Of a stretch of DNA of 33,952 nucleotides, positions 8,437-16,494 are shown one piece after another. The stretch covers positions 1 to 33,952 of the forward strand of contig JASLCG010000114.1 of the NCBI GenBank assembly GCA_030151885.1, given 5' to 3'. The translations under genes were made by a program, and so were the position numbers. Source of the DNA: Bacteroides sp. (GTDB taxonomy: Bacteria > Bacteroidota > Bacteroidia > Bacteroidales > Bacteroidaceae). Under the pieces are notes generated by a model, which was not told the DNA's origin, did no database searches, and saw only the letters and a list, made by a program, of their open reading frames with translations. Numbering within the stretch: position 1 is the stretch's first letter; each line of letters starts with the position of its first letter.

Positions 8437-8502
8437 TATACTATACTGTTTTAATTAGAAACTTATCAGTAAAACTCGTTTAATCATTAAACTTATAAGA
8501 TA

Positions 8503-8865
8503 TTGAATACAAGTAGAAATACATTTATTAATAACATCGTAGAATCTATTCAAGATATTAAAGGGCGTAATATTGTCATTGCTGATCTTACAGAAATAGA
8601 AGATACTATTTGTAATTATTTAATTATTTGTCAAGGCACATCCAGCAGTCAAGTAGCTAGTATTGTTGAACATATAAAAGAGCAAACAAGGTTACAAATG
8701 GGTGAAAGCCCATTAGCTATAGACGGATTAAAAAATGCTGAATGGGTAGCTGTAGATTATGCAGATACTGTAGTACATGTCTTTTTACCTGAAACAAGAG
8801 ATTTTTATAGACTAGAAACTCTTTGGGCAGATGCTAAGTTAAAAACAATTCCAGATTTAGATTAA
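8503..8865 (+). CDS. rsfS: Ribosome silencing factor RsfS
   Basis: RsfS binds uL14 on the 50S subunit and blocks 30S joining, lowering translation under nutrient limitation. The 120-residue length and content (VIADLTEIEDTICNYLIICQG, then EWVAVDYADTVVHVFLPETRDFYRLETLW) are typical of the RsfS/DUF143 family. The start is TTG at 8503: an in-frame TAA lies five codons upstream and no ATG occurs before the conserved core. It is the first gene of a tight cluster with ftsH (8-bp gap) and cdsA, an order I recall in other Bacteroidales. The weak start codon may limit its output relative to ftsH. Confidence 0.93.
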   Translation: MNTSRNTFINNIVESIQDIKGRNIVIADLTEIEDTICNYLIICQGTSSSQVASIVEHIKEQTRLQMGESPLAIDGLKNAEWVAVDYADTVVHVFLPETRDFYRLETLWADAKLKTIPDLD

Positions 8866-8873
8866 TATAAGCT

Positions 8874-10943
8874 ATGAGTAATAAATTAAATAGATCAAGT
8901 AAACCAAATATGCCTAAGTTCAACCTGAACTGGCTATTTACCCTTATTTTTATTGTACTTGCAATCTTATTTGTAACTAATCCTGGTGGATCAGTTGATA
9001 CGCAAGTTCCATATAGTAAATTCCAAACTTATGTTGAGAATAACTATATACAAAAGATCATTGGCTATGATGATGCTTCTGTTGAAGCTATAATTAAACA
9101 GGAAGCTGTGGCAGACGTCTTTCAAAAGGACTCAAATAGAGTAGGAAGAAATCCTATTGTTTATACAGAAGCACCTTCTAGAGATAGACTTAGTGAATTC
9201 GTACAAGCTCAAACTGAAAGCGGTAAGTATACAGGAGAAATTGTTTATGACAAGAAAAAAGATTACCTAACAGCTCTATTATGGAATATTTTACCTTTCA
9301 TTATCTTTATTGGTATCTGGTTCTTTATATGGAAAAGAATGAGTTCTGGTGGAGGTTCTGGTTCTGGTGGTGTATTTAATGTTGGGAAGTCTAAAGCCAA
9401 ACTTTTTGAAAAAGGGACATCAAACATAACATTTCAAGATGTTGCTGGACTTAGTGAAGCTAAACAAGAAATAGAAGAGATTGTTTCTTTTCTAAAAGCC
9501 CCTGAAAAATATACAAAGCTAGGTGGAAAAATACCTAAAGGAGCTCTACTTGTAGGACCTCCAGGAACTGGTAAAACTCTTCTAGCTAAAGCTGTAGCTG
9601 GAGAAGCACACGTACCTTTCTTTTCTTTAGCAGGTTCGGACTTTGTTGAAATGTTTGTAGGCGTTGGAGCCTCTAGAGTTCGTGATTTATTTGAGCAAGC
9701 TAAGAAAAAGTCTCCATGTATTATTTTTATTGATGAGATTGACGCTATTGGTCGTGCCCGTGGGAAAAACGCATCTATGGGAGGTAATGATGAGAGAGAA
9801 AACACACTAAACCAGCTGTTGACGGAAATGGACGGGTTTGGTTCAAATAGCGGTGTTATTATTCTTGCTGCAACTAATCGTGTTGATGTATTAGATAAAG
9901 CCTTATTAAGAGCTGGTCGTTTTGACAGACAAATATATGTAGATTTACCAGACTTAAATGAGCGTATAGAAGTATTCAAAGTACACTTACGTCCATTAAG
10001 AATTGATGAGAGTGTTGATATAGAACTTCTTGCCAGACAAACGCCCGGATTCTCTGGAGCAGATATAGCTAACGTTTGTAACGAGGCTGCGCTAATTGCT
10101 GCAAGACAGAATAAAGAATACGTAACAAAAGATGATTTTCTAAATGCTGTTGATAGAATCGTTGGAGGTTTAGAAAAGAAAACTAAAATAACTACAGAAG
10201 AGGAAAGAAGGTCAATTGCAATTCATGAAGCTGGACATGCAAGCATATCTTGGGTTCTAGAACATGCAAATCCTCTTGTAAAAGTAACTATAGTGCCTAG
10301 AGGAAGAGCTCTTGGAGCTGCTTGGTATTTGCCAGAAGAGAGACAAATTACGACTAAAGAACAAATGCTTGATGAGATGTGTGCACTACTAGGAGGACGC
10401 GCTGCTGAAGATGTATTCTTAGGAAGAATATCTACTGGTGCAATGAATGACCTAGAGCGTGTAACTAAACAAGCATATGCTATGATAGCTTACTTTGGTA
10501 TGAGTGATAACCTATCTAACCTATGCTATTATAATAACAACGAATACTCTTTTAGTAAACCTTATAGTGAGAAAACAGCAGAACTTATTGATAAGGAAGC
10601 ACATTCTCTAATAGATTCTCAGTATCAAAGAGCAAAAGACTTACTAACCGAGTATAAAGCTCAACATAATCAACTTGCTGATTTATTAATCGAAAAAGAG
10701 GTCATACTCGCAGAAGATGTTGAAGCCATTTTTGGTAAGAGAAAATGGAAATCACGTACAGAAGAGATTATAGAAATGCAGCAAGAAGAGGAAGAGAAAA
10801 AACGTAAAGAAGAGAGCATGCAAAATAATGATACTCAACAAGATAGTTTTGATAAAGATATACAGGAACTAAAAGATGTTTCTTCTGAAGAGAATAATAA
10901 CCAACTTAACAACCAAGAAGAGAGTGAAATCAAATCTAATTAA
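8874..10943 (+). CDS. ftsH: ATP-dependent zinc metalloprotease FtsH
   Basis: FtsH is a membrane-anchored AAA+ protease that degrades damaged and short-lived membrane and cytosolic proteins. At 689 residues the order is: transmembrane helix 1 (about 19-35), extracytoplasmic domain (36-133), helix 2 (135-153), glycine/serine linker (157-166), AAA domain with Walker A GPPGTGKT (228-235), Walker B IIFIDEID (283-290, Asp287/Glu288) and the second region of homology ending in RAGRFDRQIYV. The zinc protease domain has HEAGH (451-455) and the likely third ligand Asp526 (TGAMND). A Lys/Glu/Gln-rich low-complexity tail fills the last 50 residues. All catalytic residues are intact. It is second in rsfS-ftsH-cdsA, and its end overlaps the likely cdsA start by 20 bp. 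Confidence 0.97.
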   Translation: MSNKLNRSSKPNMPKFNLNWLFTLIFIVLAILFVTNPGGSVDTQVPYSKFQTYVENNYIQKIIGYDDASVEAIIKQEAVADVFQKDSNRVGRNPIVYTEAPSRDRLSEFVQAQTESGKYTGEIVYDKKKDYLTALLWNILPFIIFIGIWFFIWKRMSSGGGSGSGGVFNVGKSKAKLFEKGTSNITFQDVAGLSEAKQEIEEIVSFLKAPEKYTKLGGKIPKGALLVGPPGTGKTLLAKAVAGEAHVPFFSLAGSDFVEMFVGVGASRVRDLFEQAKKKSPCIIFIDEIDAIGRARGKNASMGGNDERENTLNQLLTEMDGFGSNSGVIILAATNRVDVLDKALLRAGRFDRQIYVDLPDLNERIEVFKVHLRPLRIDESVDIELLARQTPGFSGADIANVCNEAALIAARQNKEYVTKDDFLNAVDRIVGGLEKKTKITTEEERRSIAIHEAGHASISWVLEHANPLVKVTIVPRGRALGAAWYLPEERQITTKEQMLDEMCALLGGRAAEDVFLGRISTGAMNDLERVTKQAYAMIAYFGMSDNLSNLCYYNNNEYSFSKPYSEKTAELIDKEAHSLIDSQYQRAKDLLTEYKAQHNQLADLLIEKEVILAEDVEAIFGKRKWKSRTEEIIEMQQEEEEKKRKEESMQNNDTQQDSFDKDIQELKDVSSEENNNQLNNQEESEIKSN

Positions 10944-11757
10944 AAGAGCTATAACTGGTGTTTTATTTGTTACAATACTAGTTGGTGCAATAATATATAG
11001 TCCAATAACATTTATTGGACTATTTGCAGTTATCACAGCCTACACTACTTATGAATTAGCAGGGCTATTAAATAACACAAAGAAAGTACAAGTTAACAAG
11101 CTCATTTCAAGTCTTGGCTCTTTATATTTATTCTTAGCTTTTGCTGGTTACTCATATGGTATAGCAAACTTTTCAATATTTATTCCATACTTGGCTATAC
11201 TCTTATATCTATTTGTAAGTGAACTGTATTTAAAAAGAGCCAACCCTATTGGCAATCTAGCAGCCATATCACTGACTCAGATATATCCTGGAATCTTGTT
11301 GTCCTTAATGAGCTTATTAGCTTTTAAAACAAGTTCAAGTGTTATAGTTTATGAACCAATAAAAGTGTTGGCGCTATTTATTTTCATTTGGGCTAGTGAT
11401 AGTGGAGCATATTGTGTTGGCTCACTTATCGGTAAAAATAAATTATTCCCTAGAATATCTCCAAACAAGAGTTGGGAAGGTAGTATAGGTGGTGCTGTAG
11501 TATCAATCATATCAGCACTTATCATAGCACACTACTACCCTATTTATAGCTATATAGAATGGGTTGGATTTGCTATTGTAGCTACAGTATTCGGCACATG
11601 GGGCGACTTAATAGAGTCATTGATTAAAAGACAGTTAAACATAAAAGACTCAGGTAATATACTTCCAGGACATGGCGGCTTTTTAGATAGATTTGACAGC
11701 ACCATTATGGCTGTTCCTGCCGTTGTTCTATACTTATATTGCATAGCTTTGATATAA
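10924..11757 (+). CDS. cdsA: Phosphatidate cytidylyltransferase CdsA
   Basis: CdsA makes CDP-diacylglycerol from phosphatidate and CTP in the inner membrane, the branch point for bacterial phospholipids. The protein (277 residues from the start chosen here) has about eight hydrophobic segments. Its C-terminal part carries DSGAYCVGSLIGKNKLFP, SPNKSWEGSIGG and the family signature around KDSGNILPGHGGFLDRFDS. I place the start at GTG 10924 (KSNLIKRAITGVLF), which matches the usual CdsA N-terminus and overlaps ftsH by 20 bp. An in-frame ATG at 10876 would add 16 residues and enlarge the overlap to 68 bp, which seems less likely. It ends before a bidirectional terminator shared with convergent lpxB. 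Confidence 0.93.
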   Translation: MKSNLIKRAITGVLFVTILVGAIIYSPITFIGLFAVITAYTTYELAGLLNNTKKVQVNKLISSLGSLYLFLAFAGYSYGIANFSIFIPYLAILLYLFVSELYLKRANPIGNLAAISLTQIYPGILLSLMSLLAFKTSSSVIVYEPIKVLALFIFIWASDSGAYCVGSLIGKNKLFPRISPNKSWEGSIGGAVVSIISALIIAHYYPIYSYIEWVGFAIVATVFGTWGDLIESLIKRQLNIKDSGNILPGHGGFLDRFDSTIMAVPAVVLYLYCIALI

Positions 11758-11783
11758 AAAGCTAATCTATATATATTACAGTA

Positions 11784-11816
11784 AAAAAAGGCTTTATTAT
11801 AAATAAAGCCTTTTTT
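11784..11816. terminator. Bidirectional terminator between convergent cdsA and lpxB
   Basis: A 15-bp perfect stem (AAAAAAGGCTTTATT, loop ATA, complement) ends in six T on either strand. It lies between the two convergent stops. Confidence 0.92.
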
Positions 11817-11832
11817 ATATTCTATAATAAAA

Positions 11833-12969
11833 TTACTTTCTCAACAGTTTATACATAATTTCTGCAGCATGTTTAGGTGCTCCTTCTTCACCTAATAGTT
11901 TTGCCATTTTGGTATAATTACTTTTCATTTCATTACGATACGTCTCATCTTTTAAAACCTTAAACAGCTCTACATTCAAACATTTCTCACACATTGTATC
12001 AGCTACTAACTCTTGAATAATTAAATCATCAACTATCAAGTTTACAAGTGATATATACTTCACTTTTAATAAGTGCTTTCTTAAAAAAGAGATTACTTTT
12101 CCGATAGGAGTCGCATAACAAACTATTTGAGGCACATTAAATAAAGCAGTCTCTAAAGTAGCTGTACCAGAAGTTACCAAAGCTGCATGAGCATGATAGA
12201 GTACAGGGTATGTCTCTTCAAAAATAAGCTTCACATTCGTATTCTGAAGATACTCTTGATAGTACTCCAAATCTATATTTGGAGCTCCAGCTAATACAAT
12301 CTGATACTCTGGGTATTTAGAAGCTACTTTTAGCATTAAAGGTAAATTATCTTTTATTTCTTGCTTTCTACTCCCTGCCAGGATTGCTAGTATTGGCTTA
12401 TCAATACTTAATTCTAAACGCTCTGCAAGCTCCTGAAAAGACTCTTTATAAGACCTTTTGAATAGATGAATTTCATCAACAGTAGGATTACCAACATAAT
12501 GGATTGGATAATTATGCTTTCGATAAAAATCAACCTCAAAAGGAAGAATAGAAAACATTTCATCAATATCTCTCTTAATATTTTTTATTCTATACTCTTT
12601 CCATGCCCATATTTTAGGCGAGATATAATAATATACAGGTATTGAACTATTCTTTTTAAGATACTTGGCTATCTTTAGATTAAAGCCAGGGTAGTCAACT
12701 AAAATTACAACATCTGGATTCCATTTTAATATGTCCTCCTTGCAGTAACTCATATTTTTTAATATAGTAGGTAGGTTTAGCAGAACAGGAATAAATCCCA
12801 TAAAAGCTAATTCCTTATAGTTTCTCACCATCTGACCACCAACTTTCTTCATGCAGTCACCACCAAAAAAACGAAACTCTGCTGAGTTATCTACTTTTTT
12901 AAGTTCAGACATTAAATGCGATGCATGAATATCTCCAGATGCCTCCCCTACTATTAAGTAATACTTCAT
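11833..12969 (-). CDS. lpxB: Lipid-A-disaccharide synthase LpxB
   Basis: LpxB is a GT19 glycosyltransferase that joins UDP-2,3-diacylglucosamine and lipid X to form the lipid A disaccharide at the inner face of the cytoplasmic membrane. The 378-residue length is close to the E. coli enzyme. Typical text is YLIVGEASGDIHASHLM at the N-terminus, ELAFMGF, VDYPGFNLKIAKYLK, YYISPKIWAWKEYR, a LAGSRKQEI nucleotide-binding block and LVTSGTATLETAL near the C-terminus. It follows surE by 2 bp on the minus strand, so the pair is cotranscribed. It shows that the cell makes a Gram-negative outer membrane. Confidence 0.95.
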   Translation of the reverse strand: MKYYLIVGEASGDIHASHLMSELKKVDNSAEFRFFGGDCMKKVGGQMVRNYKELAFMGFIPVLLNLPTILKNMSYCKEDILKWNPDVVILVDYPGFNLKIAKYLKKNSSIPVYYYISPKIWAWKEYRIKNIKRDIDEMFSILPFEVDFYRKHNYPIHYVGNPTVDEIHLFKRSYKESFQELAERLELSIDKPILAILAGSRKQEIKDNLPLMLKVASKYPEYQIVLAGAPNIDLEYYQEYLQNTNVKLIFEETYPVLYHAHAALVTSGTATLETALFNVPQIVCYATPIGKVISFLRKHLLKVKYISLVNLIVDDLIIQELVADTMCEKCLNVELFKVLKDETYRNEMKSNYTKMAKLLGEEGAPKHAAEIMYKLLRK

Positions 12970-12971
12970 GT

Positions 12972-13757
12972 TTAATCCTCTAAGAATGTGCTAGCAACAA
13001 TGCTTTCTAATTTATCTATGTAATTATGTGCTGTTATATCTACATTTACTGGAGTAATAGCTGCATATCCCTCCTTCATAGCTTGGTAGTCAGAACCGTC
13101 TCCTTCTTGATTTTTATATTCACACTCACCAGACATCCAATAGTAATTTTTATCACTTCCTCTAGCACATTGTTCCCAATCATTTGACCAAGTAGCATTA
13201 CCTTGTACACAAACTTTTACCCCTTTTAATTTACTTACGGCAGGAAAATTGACATTTAAACAAGTATTAACAGGCATCCCATTACGCAACACCATAGCAG
13301 TTATACTTCGTACGCACTTACCTATTGGATCAAATTCTGCATTCATTTTATGATCATCAAGAGAAAATCCTATTGAAGGTATTCCATTTAAACACCCTTC
13401 AATAACGGCTCCCATTGTGCCTGAGTAGTGAACATTTACTCCTGCATTATCACCATGGTTTATTCCACTTAATATCAGGTCTGGTTCCCTATCAAGGATA
13501 GCATGACGTGCTATTTTAATACAATCTACTGGATAGCCATTACAACGATAGACAGTTAAACCAACATCTTTACGTATTAATTCAAAATGTATCGGATTTA
13601 AAGTAGTAAGCGCACTACTACTGCCCGATCTTGGTCCGTCAGGAGCAACTACAACAAGTTCTCCTAAAGGTCTTACAAACTTAACGAGTTCACTAATACC
13701 TTTTGCAATGATACCATCATCATTGGTTATTAAAATAAGTGGTTTATTATTATTCAT
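12972..13757 (-). CDS. surE: 5'/3'-nucleotidase SurE
   Basis: SurE is a metal-dependent nucleoside monophosphate phosphatase linked to stationary-phase survival. The 261 residues begin with PLILITNDDGI (metal ligands Asp13 and Asp14), followed by VVVAPDGPRSGSSSALTT and ILSGINHGDNAGVNVHYSGT with the metal-binding Ser and Asn. The C-terminal TPVNVDITAHNY is also typical. It is first in surE-lpxB, 2 bp upstream of lpxB. A TATATTTG box (minus strand, 13786-13793) lies 28 bp before the ATG. Confidence 0.95.
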   Translation of the reverse strand: MNNNKPLILITNDDGIIAKGISELVKFVRPLGELVVVAPDGPRSGSSSALTTLNPIHFELIRKDVGLTVYRCNGYPVDCIKIARHAILDREPDLILSGINHGDNAGVNVHYSGTMGAVIEGCLNGIPSIGFSLDDHKMNAEFDPIGKCVRSITAMVLRNGMPVNTCLNVNFPAVSKLKGVKVCVQGNATWSNDWEQCARGSDKNYYWMSGECEYKNQEGDGSDYQAMKEGYAAITPVNVDITAHNYIDKLESIVASTFLED

Positions 13758-13785
13758 AATTTCATTTTTTTATTCAGATAATAAA

Positions 13786-13793
13786 CAAATATA
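13786..13793 (-). promoter_or_regulatory. Putative -7 box for surE-lpxB
   Basis: The minus strand reads TATATTTG (TAnnTTTG), 28 bp upstream of the surE ATG. No clear -33 box is seen. Confidence 0.5.
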
Positions 13794-13886
13794 AAGCATT
13801 TATTAATAACAGCTATATGATTTGACATTTTTGCTGATACCATCAAATCAAAGGCCTAGCCTAAATCAATGTCTATAAAAATGAAC

Positions 13887-13915
13887 ATTGTATTGAAATA
13901 TAATTAGTATATTTG
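13887..13915 (+). promoter_or_regulatory. Putative promoter of the parA operon
   Basis: ATTG at 13887-13890 and TATATTTG at 13908-13915 (17-bp spacing, slightly short) fit the Bacteroidetes promoter. The predicted leader is about 150 nt and contains the ATAATAACCA/TGGTTATTAT inverted repeat. Confidence 0.5.
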
Positions 13916-13973
13916 CTGTTATAGTACATCAACAATGTATTTTTATTAGATAACCTAACCTTAAGTTATTAAC

Positions 13974-14031
13974 ATAATAACCAATTTATCAACAAAAAAC
14001 AGAAAGTCTATTGTTTTTATGTGGTTATTAT
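13974..14031. repeat. Nested inverted repeat in the parA leader
   Basis: The outer arms ATAATAACCA (13974-13983) and TGGTTATTAT (14022-14031) are exact complements; inside lies AAAAACA/TGTTTTT. The RNA could fold into a 58-nt imperfect hairpin about 43 bp before the parA start, or the DNA could bind an autoregulator such as ParA or ParB. Confidence 0.55.
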
Positions 14032-14074
14032 CTGTATTATAACTTATTTCGCTTTATTAATTGATTAACTTGAT

Positions 14075-14845
14075 ATGGGAAAAATTATAACTTTAGCTAA
14101 CCAAAAAGGAGGCGTTGGTAAAACAACAACAACTATTAATTTAGCTGCGTCTTTAGCTACGCTTGAAAAGAAAGTCCTAGTTATAGATGCTGATCCACAA
14201 GCCAATGCTACTTCTGGATTAGGTGTTACTATGAAGCAATCGGCACCTAGTATTTATGAATGCATTGTTGAGCGCGATAAGTATAACATCGAAGATGCGA
14301 TACTAGAAACAGAGATAGACACACTTCAGGTAATATCATCACACATTGACTTGGTAGGTGCAGAGATCGAGATGCTAAGTCTCCCAAATAGAGAACGTAT
14401 ATTAAAAGAGATTATATCTCCCTTGAAAAAGAAGTATGACTATATATTTATTGATTGCTCTCCTTCATTAGGCTTAATAACAGTAAATGCACTTACTGCA
14501 GCCGACTCCATAATTATTCCTGTACAAGCAGAGTATTTTGCCCTAGAAGGTATTAGTAAACTACTTAATACTATTAAAATAATAAAATCGCGTCTGAACC
14601 CTGATTTAGAAATAGAAGGATTTCTCCTAACTATGTACGACTCAAGGTTACGACAAGCTAAACAAATACTTGAAGAGGTCCAAAAGCACTTTCAAGAACT
14701 TGTCTTCAAAACCATTATTCAAAGGAATGTCAAATTAAGCGAAGCTCCTAGTTATGGGTTACCAACTATTTTATATGATGCAGACTCTACAGGTGCGAAA
14801 AATTATTTGGCATTAGCTAAAGAAATCATAAAGAAAAATAAATAA
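14075..14845 (+). CDS. parA: Chromosome partitioning ATPase ParA (Soj)
   Basis: ParA is a deviant Walker A ATPase that binds DNA nonspecifically as an ATP dimer and drives segregation of ParB-parS complexes. The 256 residues show KGGVGKTTT (11-19) with the signature first lysine, VLVIDADPQANATSG (Walker A'), IFIDCSPSLGLITVNAL (Walker B) and the conserved VQAEYFALEGI. It lacks the N-terminal helix-turn-helix domain of plasmid type Ia ParA, so it is the chromosomal Soj type. It is first in a four-gene run with parB (12-bp gap), DUF5683 and a lytic transglycosylase. Confidence 0.95.
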   Translation: MGKIITLANQKGGVGKTTTTINLAASLATLEKKVLVIDADPQANATSGLGVTMKQSAPSIYECIVERDKYNIEDAILETEIDTLQVISSHIDLVGAEIEMLSLPNRERILKEIISPLKKKYDYIFIDCSPSLGLITVNALTAADSIIIPVQAEYFALEGISKLLNTIKIIKSRLNPDLEIEGFLLTMYDSRLRQAKQILEEVQKHFQELVFKTIIQRNVKLSEAPSYGLPTILYDADSTGAKNYLALAKEIIKKNK

Positions 14846-14857
14846 GGAACAACTGAT

Positions 14858-15736
14858 ATGGCACAAAAAAGAAATGCATTAGGTAGAGGATTAGACGCTT
14901 TACTCTCAATGGATGAGATTAAGACGGATGGATCATCATCTATCAATGAGATTGAAATATCAAAGATTTCGGTTAATCCTAATCAACCTAGACGAGAATT
15001 TAATCAAGAAGCACTAGAAGAGTTAGCTAGCTCAATTTCTGAAATCGGAATAATTCAACCTATAACCTTAAGAGAACTTTCAACAGATAAATATCAAATT
15101 ATAGCTGGTGAAAGAAGATTTAGGGCATCTCAAATAGCAGGGCTTACATCTATTCCTGCATATATTCGTAAAGCTAGTGACGAGAATGTTTTAGAGATGG
15201 CTCTTATTGAAAACATTCAAAGAGAAGATCTTAACGCCTTAGAGGTTGCATTAGCTTATCAGCATTTAATAGAGGAGTATAATCTGACACAAGAAAAGCT
15301 TAGTGAACGTGTTGGTAAAAAAAGAGCAACTATTGCAAACTATGTAAGGCTTCTAAAATTACCAGCCCCTATACAAGTAGCTTTACAAAATAGAGAAATT
15401 GATATGGGCCATGCTAGAGCATTATTACCTCTAGAAAACCCTAAACTACAGATTAAATTACTTCAAGAGATAAAAAAGAATCATTACTCTGTTAGAAAAG
15501 TTGAGGAGCTTGTTAAAAGTTACCTCTCTGGAGAAGATTCTGATAAAAACAATAAAAAAACCACTCAGAAATTACCAGAAGAGTTTAATATACTTAAACA
15601 ACACCTTTCTGGTTTCTTCAATACAAAAGTTCAATTAACTTGCAATCCTAAGGGAAAAGGTAAAATAAGTATACCTTTCACTAATGAAGAAGAACTAGAA
15701 CGTATTATTGAAATTTTTGATTCTCTAAAGAAATAA
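14858..15736 (+). CDS. parB: Chromosome partitioning protein ParB (Spo0J)
   Basis: ParB is a CTP-dependent DNA clamp that loads at parS sites and organises the origin region. The 292 residues begin with the typical KRNALGRGLDALL. The ParB/Srx CTPase domain shows QPRREF, the GERRFRA box (84-90) and ENIQREDLN (118-126). The helix-turn-helix follows (LTQEKLSERVGKKRATIANYVRLLKLP, about 143-169) and then a C-terminal dimerisation domain. It lies 12 bp after parA, and its stop codon directly abuts the DUF5683 ATG. No parS site was recognised by eye in or next to the operon. Confidence 0.95.
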   Translation: MAQKRNALGRGLDALLSMDEIKTDGSSSINEIEISKISVNPNQPRREFNQEALEELASSISEIGIIQPITLRELSTDKYQIIAGERRFRASQIAGLTSIPAYIRKASDENVLEMALIENIQREDLNALEVALAYQHLIEEYNLTQEKLSERVGKKRATIANYVRLLKLPAPIQVALQNREIDMGHARALLPLENPKLQIKLLQEIKKNHYSVRKVEELVKSYLSGEDSDKNNKKTTQKLPEEFNILKQHLSGFFNTKVQLTCNPKGKGKISIPFTNEEELERIIEIFDSLKK

Positions 15737-16489
15737 ATGGATAAAGCAAATAGCTTATACAAACATTTAAAGTGTAGCACATCCATACTCTTAATGCTAC
15801 TCTGTTTGTGCACAAAATTAACTGCCCAAGAAGTTAAGTCAGTAGAAAATATTTCTCCTGACTCCATTGTTATTAGTAATAACATATCCATAAGCGATAG
15901 CATTGATTTAGCTAATCAAGCTAAACTTAAAGCTCTTAACGAACAAACCCAGGCAATGGCTCCTAAAGTTAATAAAAGAGTTAAGCTCAATGAGTGGAAG
16001 CCTAACCCTACTAAAGCTACTTGGTATGCTATTGTGTTCCCTGGTGGTGGGCAAATTTACAATCGAAAGTATTGGAAGCTTCCAATACTTTATGGTGGTT
16101 TTGCTGGATGTGCCTATGCATTAAACTGGAATAATACGATGTATAAAGATTATGCACAAGCATATAGAGACTTAAAAGACAACAACCCTAATACAAATAG
16201 CTATTTGGAGTTATTGCCTCCAAATGCAACGATAGATAAAGGTAGATTAGAATCCTTATTAAAAAATAGAAAAGACCGCTTTAGACGATATAGAGATTTA
16301 AGTATTATTGCCTTTATTGGCGTATACGCCTTATCAATTATTGATGCGTATGTAGATGCTGAATTATCTAATTTTGACATATCCCCTGACCTAAGCTTGA
16401 GAATAGAACCTACTATTATTAAATCAGACAATACTAATAGCTCTTACAAAAATAATAACGTAGGACTTCAGTGTAGGCTAACATTTTAA
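15737..16489 (+). CDS. DUF5683 domain protein (secreted or membrane, function unknown)
   Basis: The 250 residues begin with a signal peptide or anchor (hydrophobic STSILLMLLCLCTKLTAQ, about 14-31, consistent with cleavage after TAQ). After a linker comes the DUF5683 core: WYAIVFPGGGQIYNRKYWKL followed by a second hydrophobic stretch, PILYGGFAGCAYALNW, and a third around LSIIAFIGVYALSIIDAYVDAEL. The family is common in Bacteroidetes next to parAB and a lytic transglycosylase, but I know of no function for it. Its ATG immediately follows the parB stop, so expression is coupled. The codons for KYWKLPIL form a 26-bp perfect palindrome at 16066-16091. Confidence 0.82.
   Translation: MDKANSLYKHLKCSTSILLMLLCLCTKLTAQEVKSVENISPDSIVISNNISISDSIDLANQAKLKALNEQTQAMAPKVNKRVKLNEWKPNPTKATWYAIVFPGGGQIYNRKYWKLPILYGGFAGCAYALNWNNTMYKDYAQAYRDLKDNNPNTNSYLELLPPNATIDKGRLESLLKNRKDRFRRYRDLSIIAFIGVYALSIIDAYVDAELSNFDISPDLSLRIEPTIIKSDNTNSSYKNNNVGLQCRLTF
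16066..16091. repeat. 26-bp perfect palindrome inside the DUF5683 gene
   Basis: The left half AAAGTATTGGAAG (16066-16078) is followed directly by its exact reverse complement. It is inside the reading frame, over the codons for the conserved-looking YWKLPI motif. Confidence 0.85.
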
Positions 16490-16494
16490 ATTTT

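Larger units (their letters stand above)
13758..14074. other. 317-bp AT-rich divergent intergenic region between surE and parA
   Basis: No gene is seen. The region holds the surE box (13786-13793, minus), a parA -7 box (13908-13915), and a 7-bp inverted pair ACATTGT/ACAATGT flanking that box (13885-13891 and 13932-13938). It also holds a 10-bp perfect inverted repeat ATAATAACCA/TGGTTATTAT (13974-13983 and 14022-14031) with an inner AAAAACA/TGTTTTT pair, and one DnaA-box-like TTATCAACA (13986-13994, one mismatch to TTATCCACA). No parS-like palindrome was found by eye. Confidence 0.6.

Noticed and set aside
9434..9979. 181-codon minus-strand reading frame inside ftsH
   Set aside because: It is antisense to the highly conserved AAA domain; low-complexity Ser/Lys/Pro content is typical of a shadow of a real gene.
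10876..10923. Longer cdsA start at ATG 10876
   Set aside because: It would add 16 unusual basic residues and a 68-bp overlap with ftsH; GTG 10924 gives the expected family N-terminus.
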